Shown: positions 9,645 through 19,419, counted from the first letter of the stretch. The stretch is 33,911 bases of DNA from Melioribacteraceae bacterium (GCA_026983795.1 JALSTI010000262.1:1-33911); one strand, 5' to 3'. The notes: generated by a model not told the origin, from the sequence alone. Numbers and translations are program-made.

Positions 9645-11165
9645 TTGAAGTTGAAGAAAAATCAAAAAATAATTAATAATCCGGATTCCATGGAAGAATT
9701 ATCAAAAGAGTTTATTGAGTTTCTTAATTCTTCCAATAAACATTTCGCATTTGTGAGAAATTTCGATAATCATTCAGGTGACTATTATTCGGATTCATTT
9801 TACGAAATAACCGGCTATACAACGGAGGACATTAATAGCTTCCCCGGAAAATATTTTCATATTATTTCGGAAGATAATATACGTAAAGTAAAAGATACCC
9901 TGCTTGGTTTAGATGCGGAAAACAAACCGGCATATACTTTGGAATATAAAATTATTACAAAAAGCGGAAAAATTATTTGGATAAACGAAATTGGGAAAAT
10001 CAAAAAAACAAAAGATTCCGGAAATAATAAAATTATAGGAATTGCAACAAATACAACCGAATACAAAATTAAAAACGAAGAGCTCGAAGATCTTGTTAAA
10101 CAAAAAGAAGAACTGAATAACTCGAAAGATAAACTGATTTCTATTGTATCACACGATTTGCGCGCACCGTTTACAAGTCTGTTGGGCTTCTCCGAGATTT
10201 TACTAAGCGAAAATGATTTGACCGAACATGAAAAACGGGAATACTTGGAATATATATACGACGCTTCGAAAAGCCAGCTGCAGCTAATTAATTATTTATT
10301 GGATTGGTCCCGTTTACAAACCGGTAAAATGAGAATTGAACCGCGTAGATTAAATATTAAAGATGTAATTGCAAACTGTGTTTCGGTACTAACAGGCGCC
10401 GCAATTAGAAAGAATATAGAAATCACCGCTAAAATTAATGAAACGCTTTATATTAATGCGGACGAACGCTTAATTTCTCAAGCAATAACAAACCTTTTGA
10501 GCAATGCAATTAAATTTACCATGCCGGGTAATAACGTTTTTGTTCATGTTAATAAGTTCAAAGAAAAAATGATTGAAGTAATTGTAAAAGACGAAGGAAT
10601 AGGTATTGAGGAAAAAAATATAAACAAAATTTTTAAAATAGACGAAAAACTTTCATTAACCGGCACGATGGGAGAAAAAGGAAGCGGATTGGGACTTGCG
10701 CTTGTTAAAGAAATTGTGGAAAAACATAACGGACAAATTTGGTTTTACTCTAAAGCCGGTAAAGGTTCGGAATTCCATTTTACTCTGCCCGAAGCTAACG
10801 ATTTAATACTTATTATTGAAACCGACGACGAATTAATTCAAAAGTATAAAAACACAATTTATTCCGAACTTCCGCACTTCAATGTTTTATTTGTCGAAAA
10901 CGGATACGAAGCAATTAATCTGACGGTAAATAAAATTCCTTCCATGATAATTGCACGGCATCACATGCCGTTGTTAACCGGAATACAACTGGTGGAAACA
11001 ATAAAAAAGAAAGAAAGATTTAAAAACTTGCCGATTGTAATTGCTTCTTCCAACTTATCTACCGGAACAAAACAAAATTACTCTCAACTTGGTATAAAGA
11101 ATTTTCTAGAACTTCCTTTTAAAAATGATAAATTAATAGATATATTAATGAACTCTTTTAATTAA
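9645..11165 (+). CDS. Hybrid PAS-histidine kinase with C-terminal degenerate receiver domain
   Basis: PAS, H-box 'SIVSHDLRAPFTSLLGFSE', N-box 'QAITNLLSNAIKFT', G2 'GSGLGLALVKEIVEKHNG'; C-terminal REC-like fold 'LILIIETDDEL...MIIARHHMPLLTG...'. TTG start at 9645. Confidence 0.9.
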   Translation: MKLKKNQKIINNPDSMEELSKEFIEFLNSSNKHFAFVRNFDNHSGDYYSDSFYEITGYTTEDINSFPGKYFHIISEDNIRKVKDTLLGLDAENKPAYTLEYKIITKSGKIIWINEIGKIKKTKDSGNNKIIGIATNTTEYKIKNEELEDLVKQKEELNNSKDKLISIVSHDLRAPFTSLLGFSEILLSENDLTEHEKREYLEYIYDASKSQLQLINYLLDWSRLQTGKMRIEPRRLNIKDVIANCVSVLTGAAIRKNIEITAKINETLYINADERLISQAITNLLSNAIKFTMPGNNVFVHVNKFKEKMIEVIVKDEGIGIEEKNINKIFKIDEKLSLTGTMGEKGSGLGLALVKEIVEKHNGQIWFYSKAGKGSEFHFTLPEANDLILIIETDDELIQKYKNTIYSELPHFNVLFVENGYEAINLTVNKIPSMIIARHHMPLLTGIQLVETIKKKERFKNLPIVIASSNLSTGTKQNYSQLGIKNFLELPFKNDKLIDILMNSFN

Positions 11166-11195
11166 AATTCTGTTATTTAGGGAAAACAAAGAGTT

Positions 11196-11717
11196 ATGAA
11201 CGAACAAACTAAAAATAAATCAGTTAAACATTGGTATGCATTATATACAAAACCCAGACACGAATTTAAAGCCGAACTACAATTGGAAAGCAACGGGATT
11301 GAACATTTTTTACCGACCGTAATAAGAATAAGGCAATGGAGCGACCGGAAAAAAAAGGTGAAAGAAGCGCTTTTTAAAAGTTATATTTTTATTCATGCTA
11401 ACGAAAAGGAAAGATTGACCGCTTTGGAACAAAACGCAATAGTAAGAACAATCTTTTTCGACGGAAAACCGGCAATTATTCCCGACTGGCAAATTGACAA
11501 TCTTAAAAAAATGTTGGAGCGTTCTACCGATGTTGCGGTTATGGATCAGTTGAAAATAGGCACACGTGTTAAAATTATATCCGGTCCTTTTAAAGACGTT
11601 GAAGGTGTTGTTTACGAAACGGTTAATCAAGAGAAAATGTTAGCAATTACAATTGATTTGCTAAGAAGATCGGTTGTTGTTCAAATTCCGCGCGAAAGTT
11701 TAATAAAAAAATTATAA
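11196..11717 (+). CDS. NusG-family (UpxY/RfaH/LoaP-like) transcription antitermination paralog
   Basis: NGN start 'KHWYALYTKPRHEFKAELQLESNGIEHFLP'; C-terminal KOW-like 'IGTRVKIISGPFKDVEGVVYE'. Confidence 0.88.
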   Translation: MNEQTKNKSVKHWYALYTKPRHEFKAELQLESNGIEHFLPTVIRIRQWSDRKKKVKEALFKSYIFIHANEKERLTALEQNAIVRTIFFDGKPAIIPDWQIDNLKKMLERSTDVAVMDQLKIGTRVKIISGPFKDVEGVVYETVNQEKMLAITIDLLRRSVVVQIPRESLIKKL

Positions 11718-11727
11718 GCGAGATAAA

Positions 11728-12717
11728 ATGTTAGATCAAAAAGAGCTGGCACAATTAAAGGTTGGCGATGAGGTAAATCATTTTTTACTTCTTAACAAAT
11801 TGGAAATAAAAACAACCCGGACAAATAAAGAATATCTCAATTTGGAATTAAGAGATAAATCGATGATTGTATCCGCTAAAATGTGGGATAACTTCGAAGC
11901 AATAAAAAATTCCGCCGCGGAAGGTACAATATTAAAAGTATCGGGAAACTTGGAGGAATTTAATAATCAGCTGCAAATAAAAATCAAATCCGTTCGCCGC
12001 GCAAACGAAAACGATAACGTTACGCACGAAGATTTCCTGCCAAAATCAAAACGGAATTTGGATGAAATGGTATTGGAGTTAAAAGATAGAATAGCAAAAA
12101 TTAGTAACGAATACCTTGTACAACTTTTAAAAAATATGTTAAGCGGTGATACATTTCAAAAATATATAAGTGTACCCGCGGGTAAAGCCTGGCATCACGC
12201 TTATATACACGGTTTATTGGAACACACTTTGGAAATAGTAAAAATTTGTGATTTGATGTGCGATATACATCCCGAACTTAACAGAGATTTATTAATTACC
12301 GGAGCATTGTTACACGATTTCGGTAAAACCGAGGAACTTAAATACGAAACTTCATTCGATTACACTGATAGCGGTAGATTACTCGGTCATATTGCCATTG
12401 CCGCTCTTAGAATTGACGAAACCGCTAATAAAATTAACGGGTTTCCGGAAAAGTTAAAAACGCTTCTTCTCCATTTGGTTTTAAGCCATCAAGGAAAATT
12501 AGAGCAAGCTTCACCGGTAGAACCTAAAACGCTTGAAGCCATTGTCCTTTACCATGCCGACGAACTTAGCGCTAAAACAAACGCTTATAAATTTGCAATT
12601 AAAGCGGACGAAGAAAAAGAAGGAAACTGGACAAGATTCTTACCGCTTGCAGGTACGTCTTTATTTACACAATCCAATTACGGTTCCGATTCCATTAAAG
12701 AATCTTTATTTGATTAA
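11728..12717 (+). CDS. 3'-5' exoribonuclease YhaM-like (OB-fold plus HD domain)
   Basis: N-terminal OB-fold; HD motif 'HHAYIHGLLEHTLEIVKICDLM...LLITGALLHDFGKTEEL'. Confidence 0.88.
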   Translation: MLDQKELAQLKVGDEVNHFLLLNKLEIKTTRTNKEYLNLELRDKSMIVSAKMWDNFEAIKNSAAEGTILKVSGNLEEFNNQLQIKIKSVRRANENDNVTHEDFLPKSKRNLDEMVLELKDRIAKISNEYLVQLLKNMLSGDTFQKYISVPAGKAWHHAYIHGLLEHTLEIVKICDLMCDIHPELNRDLLITGALLHDFGKTEELKYETSFDYTDSGRLLGHIAIAALRIDETANKINGFPEKLKTLLLHLVLSHQGKLEQASPVEPKTLEAIVLYHADELSAKTNAYKFAIKADEEKEGNWTRFLPLAGTSLFTQSNYGSDSIKESLFD

Positions 12718-12739
12718 ATATATATTTTACATATATTTT
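12709..12739 (+). promoter_or_regulatory. Candidate promoter for the TPR gene, TTTG-N19-TATATTTT, embedded in the 3' end of the YhaM gene
   Basis: TTTG 12709-12712, 19-nt spacer, TATATTTT 12732-12739, about 23 nt upstream of the ATG at 12763. Confidence 0.45.
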
Positions 12740-12762
12740 ACTAAACTAAAAAGGATTTCAAA

Positions 12763-13542
12763 ATGAAACTTCAAAAATTATTTTTAATTGTCATTTCTTT
12801 CTTTTTGCTTTCAACGGTATTATTAGCGCAACCTCTCGATTCACTGCTTGCAAAAGGAGATCAATTTTACAAAAAATTCGACAATAAAAAAGCGTTGGAA
12901 ATTTATTTAACCGCCGATAAAGAATATCCTAAAAGCTGGCAAGTTTATTGGAGAATTAGCCGTGCCTACGTTGATATTGGCGAACATCTTGATAAAAAAA
13001 CGGAAAATTTTGAAGACGAGCAGTTAAAGTATTACAAAATGGCTTTAGACTATGCCGACAAAGCCGTTAAATTAGCTCCCGATAAAGCCATAACTTACGT
13101 AAGAAGAGCAATAGCCAACGGAAGAATTGCACTATTTAAAGGCGTTTTTTCAGTAGGCAGCATTGTAGAAGCTGTACGCGACGATTGCAAAAAAGCAATA
13201 GAATTGGGAAACGGCGGAAAGATTGTGCAAAGTTTGGCTCATTACATTTTAGCCAGAACGCATGCAAAGGTCAGCGAAAAATGGGCACCCGCCAGAGCAG
13301 TGCTGGGTTTGGGTTGGGCTGATTTGGATACCGCATTGGTTGAATATGAAAAAGCCGTAAAATTGCGCCCGGGATTTATAATGTATTATATTGATTATGC
13401 CAAAGCTTTGATACGAGACGACCAATATAAAAAAGCGCGCGAAATGCTTAATAAAGCGCTTTCAAGTCCGATTCAAGATGAAGACGATCATATTAAACTA
13501 GTAGAAGCAAAAGAACTGCTGAACGAAATTAAGGACGAATAG
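12763..13542 (+). CDS. Exported TPR-repeat protein
   Basis: Signal peptide 'LFLIVISFFLLSTVLLAQ'; TPR-like helices ('ALDYADKAVKLAPDKAITYVRRAIANG', 'ALVEYEKAVKLRPGFIMYYIDYAKALI'). Confidence 0.8.
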   Translation: MKLQKLFLIVISFFLLSTVLLAQPLDSLLAKGDQFYKKFDNKKALEIYLTADKEYPKSWQVYWRISRAYVDIGEHLDKKTENFEDEQLKYYKMALDYADKAVKLAPDKAITYVRRAIANGRIALFKGVFSVGSIVEAVRDDCKKAIELGNGGKIVQSLAHYILARTHAKVSEKWAPARAVLGLGWADLDTALVEYEKAVKLRPGFIMYYIDYAKALIRDDQYKKAREMLNKALSSPIQDEDDHIKLVEAKELLNEIKDE

Positions 13543-13547
13543 TTTTA

Positions 13548-14288
13548 ATGGACTTCCGGGATGATTTCGTAGAAAAATTAAAGAATGCAAAATCAATTGT
13601 TTTTTTCACGGGAGCCGGTATATCCGCCGAAAGCGGAATTCCCACTTTTCGCGGTAACGAAGGTCTCTGGAAAAAATTCAAACCCGAAGAACTCGCAAGC
13701 TTCGATGCTTTTATCCGCAATCCCGATCTTGTTTGGGAATGGTATACATACCGGCGGAAAATTGTTGAAGAAGCAAAACCTAACGCAGGACATTTGGCAA
13801 TAGTAGAAATGGAAAAATATTTCGAAGACGTTTCTGTTATTACTCAAAATATCGATAACCTGCACAACCGTGCGGGAAGTAAAAATGTATACGAACTTCA
13901 CGGTAACATAGAAAGAAATTATTGCATAGATTGTAAAACATATTACTCTGCAGATGAATTGGAAAATTGGAGCGGGGCTCCAAGATGCAAAATGTGCGAG
14001 GGATTAATCCGCCCCGATGTTGTTTGGTTTGGAGAACCACTTCCGCATTATGTTTTTTCCACTGCCGAAGCAATTGCAAAAAACAGCGATATTTGTTTTG
14101 TTGTGGGAACTTCCGCTATAGTTTATCCCGCCGCTTATATTCCTCACTCTGCTAAGGAAAACGGTTCATATTTGGTTGAAATAAATGTTGAACCGACAGA
14201 AATATCTCACTGGGTAGATTATTCCCTTATCGGTAAATCCGGCGTAATTCTTCCCGACATATTAAATCAACTTGAGAAAATAAAATGA
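13548..14288 (+). CDS. cobB: NAD-dependent protein deacylase, Sir2 family (SIRT5/CobB-like class III)
   Basis: 'FTGAGISAESGIPTFRG', 'TQNIDNLHNRAG', 'YELHGN', CxxC...CxxC zinc site 'CIDC...CKMC', 'VVGTSAIVYPAA'. Confidence 0.95.
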   Translation: MDFRDDFVEKLKNAKSIVFFTGAGISAESGIPTFRGNEGLWKKFKPEELASFDAFIRNPDLVWEWYTYRRKIVEEAKPNAGHLAIVEMEKYFEDVSVITQNIDNLHNRAGSKNVYELHGNIERNYCIDCKTYYSADELENWSGAPRCKMCEGLIRPDVVWFGEPLPHYVFSTAEAIAKNSDICFVVGTSAIVYPAAYIPHSAKENGSYLVEINVEPTEISHWVDYSLIGKSGVILPDILNQLEKIK

Positions 14289-14668
14289 AAACTTTTATAT
14301 TTTTAATTTTAACGGTGTTCGCCTACGGTTGTGTTTCTATTAACGTGAAAGATACTAATCCGGATACTGAATTTGCCGCAAAACCTAATTGGAATTCTAA
14401 ATGGACAAATAATTACGGTTACGTCTCCCGGTTATATCCCTCTGACAATAAAGTTTATTTTTCATTAAAAGGCGGTAAAACTTTTATGTCCCCTTTAAGA
14501 AATTACTATTATATTTCTATTTCACATCCTAATTACAGAGCTATGGTGGACTTATTATACCTTGCGGCAGATAAGCGATGGAAATTATTTGTTAAAACAA
14601 AAAACAAATTGGACGCTAACGGCTTTGCGGAAGCGGAATATTTTGTTGTTGACCCGCCGAATAAATAA
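14285..14668 (+). CDS. Putative lipoprotein of unknown function
   Basis: Short hydrophobic leader with lipobox-like 'VFAYGC'; overlaps the sirtuin stop by 4 nt (ATGA). Confidence 0.65.
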   Translation: MKTFIFLILTVFAYGCVSINVKDTNPDTEFAAKPNWNSKWTNNYGYVSRLYPSDNKVYFSLKGGKTFMSPLRNYYYISISHPNYRAMVDLLYLAADKRWKLFVKTKNKLDANGFAEAEYFVVDPPNK

Positions 14669-14705
14669 GTTTATTAATTTTTAGAAAGCATGCAGCAGAC
14701 TTTGG

Positions 14706-15488
14706 TTATGACAACCAAGAAAGATTTTTTTCATTATTATCAATTTGGTTTGTAATATCCAAAAATACTTCTTCAAGCGATTCGTAATTTTCGTTTGTTA
14801 AGCTGTTTTTAAATTTTGTTCTAATTTCATTTGTAGGCGATTTAAATACTATTTTCCCGTTATTAATTATTGCCACTTCATCCGTTATATCTTCGATGTA
14901 TGATAGAATATGCGAAGTTATTAAAATTGTTTTACCGTTTTGCTTTAGAATTTTTATTAATTCTTTTACCTTCATAACCGTTAATGCATCCAAACCGTCG
15001 AATGGTTCGTCAAGAATAATTAAATCCGGATTATACAGCAGTATTGATGCAAACGCTAATTTCTTTTTCATCCCTTTTGAATATTCAGAAATTGATTTCC
15101 AGCGGAAAATTTCCAAATCGAAATATTCGAGCAATTCATTAATTCTGTTTTCTATTGTACTTTTGTCCAATCCGTAAATCTCACCTACAAATTGGAGCTG
15201 TTCTTCTCCCTTTAAGTATTCAAACAGACTCTCGGTATTTTCATAGAGAACCCCAATTTTCTTTTTAGCCTCAATTTTGTTTGCTGTTAAATCATTACCA
15301 AAGATTTCAATCGCTCCGGAATCGAAATTAAGAAGGTCTGAAATACAATTAATGGTGGTTGTTTTACCGGCTCCGTTTGGACCGATTAATCCGGAAATTT
15401 GCCCTTGTTTTATTGTTAAGGTTAAATTATCCAATACAACTTGGCTTCCGAATTTTTTACATAGTGAGTTTATACTTAATGCATTCAT
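14706..15488 (-). CDS. ABC transporter ATP-binding protein
   Basis: Walker A 'GLIGPNGAGKTTT', signature 'YSKGMKKKLAFA', Walker B 'PDLIILDEPFDGLDA'. Confidence 0.93.
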   Translation of the reverse strand: MNALSINSLCKKFGSQVVLDNLTLTIKQGQISGLIGPNGAGKTTTINCISDLLNFDSGAIEIFGNDLTANKIEAKKKIGVLYENTESLFEYLKGEEQLQFVGEIYGLDKSTIENRINELLEYFDLEIFRWKSISEYSKGMKKKLAFASILLYNPDLIILDEPFDGLDALTVMKVKELIKILKQNGKTILITSHILSYIEDITDEVAIINNGKIVFKSPTNEIRTKFKNSLTNENYESLEEVFLDITNQIDNNEKNLSWLS

Positions 15489-17098
15489 ACTATTTTATCA
15501 ATTATTTTTTCTTTTTGTTTATTTAAAACTTTATCAAAAATTTCAATTGCATAATTTTTATAATAAGCCGCCAATATGTTTACGATAAAAATACAGAATG
15601 TAATGGCCAGAACAACAGTGGTGTTTGTTATCTTTGCAAGTAATAAATAGTCCAATCCCCAAAAACCAAATGAAATTATCATACTTATTAAAACAGTTGC
15701 CAGCGAAGCATTTGTTCCCATCATTGCGTAAAATCCTACCGTTTTAGGAAAATAAAACGACAGCAGTACGGCAAAAAACATGGGAATAAAATATGTTAAA
15801 ACTAAAAAGTTAGCTTGAAGTAAGAAATCATATCTATTTATTTTAAGCACAAGAGTAAAGTAAATAAAAACAAGCATGTTAAAAAACACTAAAATATTAA
15901 CAATTAATAATTTAGATTTTATAAGTTTTTCTGTTTTTAAAGGACGGAAAAAATAATTTATTATACCCGTATAGTCGAAAGAAAAGAAGTTTCCGGCATA
16001 CGCAAGAATTATTAAGGATTGAAACAAAACTGTAAAACTTAATGCTATATAAATATTGGGAGAGGCTTTATCATTAAGATGAACCGAAACAAAATATGCG
16101 AGTAAAACCTCATAACCAATTATTGCAAGAACATTCAATAATGCGCGCGGACTTCTATACAAATAAATTAAATTTTTCTTTTCAAAAGGACCGACTCCGG
16201 TTTTATTAAGCAGTGCAGGTATTACCGGTTTTTTAATTTTTTTCTCTTTCTTCGCTTTTCCAAAATCCCGGTTTTTGTAAAATTTTACGAGAAGGAAATT
16301 AATTACAAACAACGCAGCGCTAAATAAAATTAAGTACAAAATATAAACTATAATTTGAACCGTATTATTCTGACTATTCAATGCAACAACAGCTTTGGCA
16401 AATATACCGGTCGGCAGATAAAATAAAACACCGCTAATTTCTTTGATATTTTGCGCATTCGCAATGAAAGCCGGAATTTTTGGTATTATTAGAACGATTG
16501 CTAAAGTCAATAAAAAAGAAAATAACCAGAACAAAAATTTAAATTTCCGCAGCGAAATAATTGCCGCAGTAAAATTTCTTAGAAACTCTATAATCGAATT
16601 AATGCTTAACAGAAACAATAATAATATAAAAAGGAAAAGCATTATACCCGCAAAATAGAAATGATTTCCGGCTATAAAATATGCCGCAATGTAAAACGGG
16701 ATAAATATGATATTTAATAATTCGGCGCTTACCGAAAGCGTTCTGAAAAATATGATTTGTTTTAAAGTAACCGGATACCGCAGAAGAGTCTTTAAACTTG
16801 ACTGATCATATTTTGCGGTTCCTAAAAAGATAATTGCTATTAAGTTACATAAAAAAAGTACAAATAATATAATGTTGAATACAGGTATAAAGTTTTGGCT
16901 GCCGCGGTCAAAATTATTTTTTATGAATTGTATCAGGAAACCGCTTGTAGTTATCGAATTAATAGCAAAATAAATAAAAAATGCAACGGTAACAACTCTA
17001 ACCCAAAAGTCACTTTTTTTGAATGCGTGGATAAACTCTTTCTTTTTGAGGAATGATAGTTGGAGTAAAATTTTGATATTCCGGATCACAATAAGCAA
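15485..17098 (-). CDS. ABC transporter permease (multi-TM, ABC-2-like)
   Basis: About 12 hydrophobic segments; overlaps the ATPase start by 4 nt (ATGA coupling). Confidence 0.8.
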   Translation of the reverse strand: MLIVIRNIKILLQLSFLKKKEFIHAFKKSDFWVRVVTVAFFIYFAINSITTSGFLIQFIKNNFDRGSQNFIPVFNIILFVLFLCNLIAIIFLGTAKYDQSSLKTLLRYPVTLKQIIFFRTLSVSAELLNIIFIPFYIAAYFIAGNHFYFAGIMLFLFILLLFLLSINSIIEFLRNFTAAIISLRKFKFLFWLFSFLLTLAIVLIIPKIPAFIANAQNIKEISGVLFYLPTGIFAKAVVALNSQNNTVQIIVYILYLILFSAALFVINFLLVKFYKNRDFGKAKKEKKIKKPVIPALLNKTGVGPFEKKNLIYLYRSPRALLNVLAIIGYEVLLAYFVSVHLNDKASPNIYIALSFTVLFQSLIILAYAGNFFSFDYTGIINYFFRPLKTEKLIKSKLLIVNILVFFNMLVFIYFTLVLKINRYDFLLQANFLVLTYFIPMFFAVLLSFYFPKTVGFYAMMGTNASLATVLISMIISFGFWGLDYLLLAKITNTTVVLAITFCIFIVNILAAYYKNYAIEIFDKVLNKQKEKIIDKIV

Positions 17099-17222
17099 TA
17101 AACTATGTTATAATATCCAATAATTTGTTGAACTGTTATTCAAATTTAATCAATTCTTTTATGAATTATAATTTTTCAAAAAATTATCTATTGTAAAAGG
17201 AATTTATAATTCATTAACAAAA

Positions 17223-18272
17223 CTAAAGTATTTTCTCAACAATGTATTGATTGATAAAATCGCTTCCCACCGCCAAGGAAGGCGTCTGAACGCCCGGAAC
17301 AACTTCTCCGTTATTTACTTTAATCGTAATGTTTGCCGCACTCGATGCCGTTAAGCAATAACCGTCTATAAATCTATATGCTTCTGTAATCGATTCTCCT
17401 TTATCGTTGCTTAATTTTTCAATAATAATTGATGTGGATTGTTCTCTTTCTTTTTTGCTTGGTCCGAATTTACTTCTAATAACAATATTGCTAAATGTTT
17501 CCTTGATTCTTTGGTTCGAAAATATTTTTTGCAATAGTTTAGACAAACTTCTTAAAAAACTTAATGCAGGCGGGAAATACATATAAACTTCAACATTCGG
17601 TATTCCGGTAGAATAATAAGCCGAGTAAACATCGGCCCAAGGAATTGAAATACCGTAAAATTTAAATCCATTCTGTTTTACGGAGAATGTTTTTTCACCA
17701 ATTATCGAATCTATAATTTTTCCGTCTTTCCTAATTTTACCGGGTACTCCGAGCATTTCGAAAGTGGTTAACCAAGTTCCTCTCGATATTCCTCCTTTTT
17801 CATTCTTTAATCCTATTTTTATTGAAGTGGCATCCGGCATTTTTTCACTGAGTCTTTTAGCTAAGCAATCGGAAGGAACAACATCAAAACCTACGCTGGG
17901 TAAAATAACAATACCTTTATCCTTTGCCTTTTGATCGTATAATCTAATAGATTCAAGAACATCTATTTCGCCTTCAATATCAAGATAATTTACTTTTGCA
18001 ATCAGACAAGCATTAATCAGCTTTTCCGCCGTGTACTTAAACGGTCCGGCACAATTCAATAAAGTATTTATCCCGCTGAGGTTTTCGAGGATATTGCTTT
18101 CGTCTTCAACAGAAAAAATACGATACTGACAATCAAATTTATTTGCTGTTTCTTCAATATATTTTTTATTTCTACCGGCAAGAACGGGTTTAACATTAAG
18201 TTTCAAAAAATCTTTTATGATTAACTGGGCCGTGTAACCGTTTGCACCGTAAACCATTATTCCATTAGTCAT
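17223..18272 (-). CDS. Saccharopine dehydrogenase-like / trans-acting enoyl reductase family NAD(P)-binding protein
   Basis: 'MVYGANGYTAQLIIKDFLKLNVKPVLAGRNKK' Rossmann start and 'LLNCAGPFKYTAEKLINACL', typical of this family. Confidence 0.85.
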   Translation of the reverse strand: MTNGIMVYGANGYTAQLIIKDFLKLNVKPVLAGRNKKYIEETANKFDCQYRIFSVEDESNILENLSGINTLLNCAGPFKYTAEKLINACLIAKVNYLDIEGEIDVLESIRLYDQKAKDKGIVILPSVGFDVVPSDCLAKRLSEKMPDATSIKIGLKNEKGGISRGTWLTTFEMLGVPGKIRKDGKIIDSIIGEKTFSVKQNGFKFYGISIPWADVYSAYYSTGIPNVEVYMYFPPALSFLRSLSKLLQKIFSNQRIKETFSNIVIRSKFGPSKKEREQSTSIIIEKLSNDKGESITEAYRFIDGYCLTASSAANITIKVNNGEVVPGVQTPSLAVGSDFINQYIVEKIL

Positions 18273-18346
18273 TTACAAGTCCTTTTTACAGGTTGAGCTT
18301 TGAAAAATATTATTCGACCGTAATAATTAAGGTGCAGCGTTACAAA

Positions 18347-18760
18347 TTACAGTTCGAGAAAGTTTGTTGCATAAGTATTTTCCGTTTCGTAAACCCAAAC
18401 ACGTATAGCGGAAATATTTTCCGGCAATGTTTTGTTCATAATGGATTCCAAAAAATACCCGCACATATTTTCCGCAGTCGTTTGAAACGGAACTTCAACA
18501 TAGCGCGAGTTAAGTTTTTCCAGAACTTCTATCAGCTCTTTATCTTCATGAAAAACCATTACGGAGTGATCCAAATTATCTACAATAGGACCGACAATTT
18601 CTTTAACGTCGTAATAATCAAGTACCATTCCGTTTTCATCTAAAGTTCCTTCAAATTCTACCATTAATTTATATGAATGTCCGTGAAGGTTTTTGCATTT
18701 ACCTTTATGGAAAGGCAATCTATGTCCCATTTCCCACTTAAATTCTTTTGCAATTTTCAT
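18347..18760 (-). CDS. queD: 6-carboxy-5,6,7,8-tetrahydropterin synthase (QueD)
   Basis: 'EFKWEMGHRLPFHKGKCKNLHGHSYKLMVEFEG' zinc/catalytic Cys motif. The ORF track starts at 18784, but the ATG at 18760 (MKIAKEFKW) gives an ATGA overlap with the queE stop. Confidence 0.92.
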   Translation of the reverse strand: MKIAKEFKWEMGHRLPFHKGKCKNLHGHSYKLMVEFEGTLDENGMVLDYYDVKEIVGPIVDNLDHSVMVFHEDKELIEVLEKLNSRYVEVPFQTTAENMCGYFLESIMNKTLPENISAIRVWVYETENTYATNFLEL

Positions 18761-19395
18761 ACGCCTTTTGTCTCCGGTTTCCAAATGTATTTATGAATTT
18801 GCGGTTGATATCTTACTTTTAATTTATCGTTTAGTATCCAATTAACCAATGTAACAGGTTCAAGTTTATCGAAAACATTGGAAAAAAGAATTTCAAATTT
18901 ATCATTCAATTTATATTTTTTTATAATTTCTTTCGACCAGCCATAGTCTTCTTTATCGCCTATTACAAATTTTATTTCGTCATCCGGTTTTAGATAATTT
19001 ATATTTTCGTAAAGATTTTTCTTTTCCATTTTACTCGACGGACTTTTCAGGTCCATAATAATTTTAACCCTTTCGTCAACATCTTTTACCGGTAAACTTC
19101 CGCCGGTCTCCAGCATTACTTCAAAACCTTCATCGCATAACTTTTTCATTAAATCCAGCGATTCATTTTGGACTAACGGCTCGCCGCCGGTTATTTCAAC
19201 AAGTTTACATTGATATTTTTTTACTTCCCTAATAATTTCGTCAATCGATTTATCTTCGCCTTCGTAAAAAGCATATTCAGTATCGCAGTAACTGCAGCGA
19301 AGATTGCAATACGTTAACCGCACGAAAACACAAGGCAGCCCGGCATAAGAACTTTCGCCTTGAATTGAATAAAATATTTCGTTTACCTTTATCAT
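18757..19395 (-). CDS. queE: 7-carboxy-7-deazaguanine synthase (QueE), radical SAM
   Basis: 'IFYSIQGESSYAGLPCVFVRLTYCNLRCSYCDTEYAF' (CxxxCxxC) and 'LVEITGGEPL'. Confidence 0.93.
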   Translation of the reverse strand: MIKVNEIFYSIQGESSYAGLPCVFVRLTYCNLRCSYCDTEYAFYEGEDKSIDEIIREVKKYQCKLVEITGGEPLVQNESLDLMKKLCDEGFEVMLETGGSLPVKDVDERVKIIMDLKSPSSKMEKKNLYENINYLKPDDEIKFVIGDKEDYGWSKEIIKKYKLNDKFEILFSNVFDKLEPVTLVNWILNDKLKVRYQPQIHKYIWKPETKGV

Positions 19396-19419
19396 AAAAA
19401 CTTCGTAAAAAAATGAACT

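Noticed and set aside
5039-14700. Sigma54 promoters (TGGCAC-N5-TTGCW) for the NtrC-like regulator
   Set aside because: I looked by eye in intergenic regions and saw no convincing GG-N10-GC site; targets may lie outside the window.
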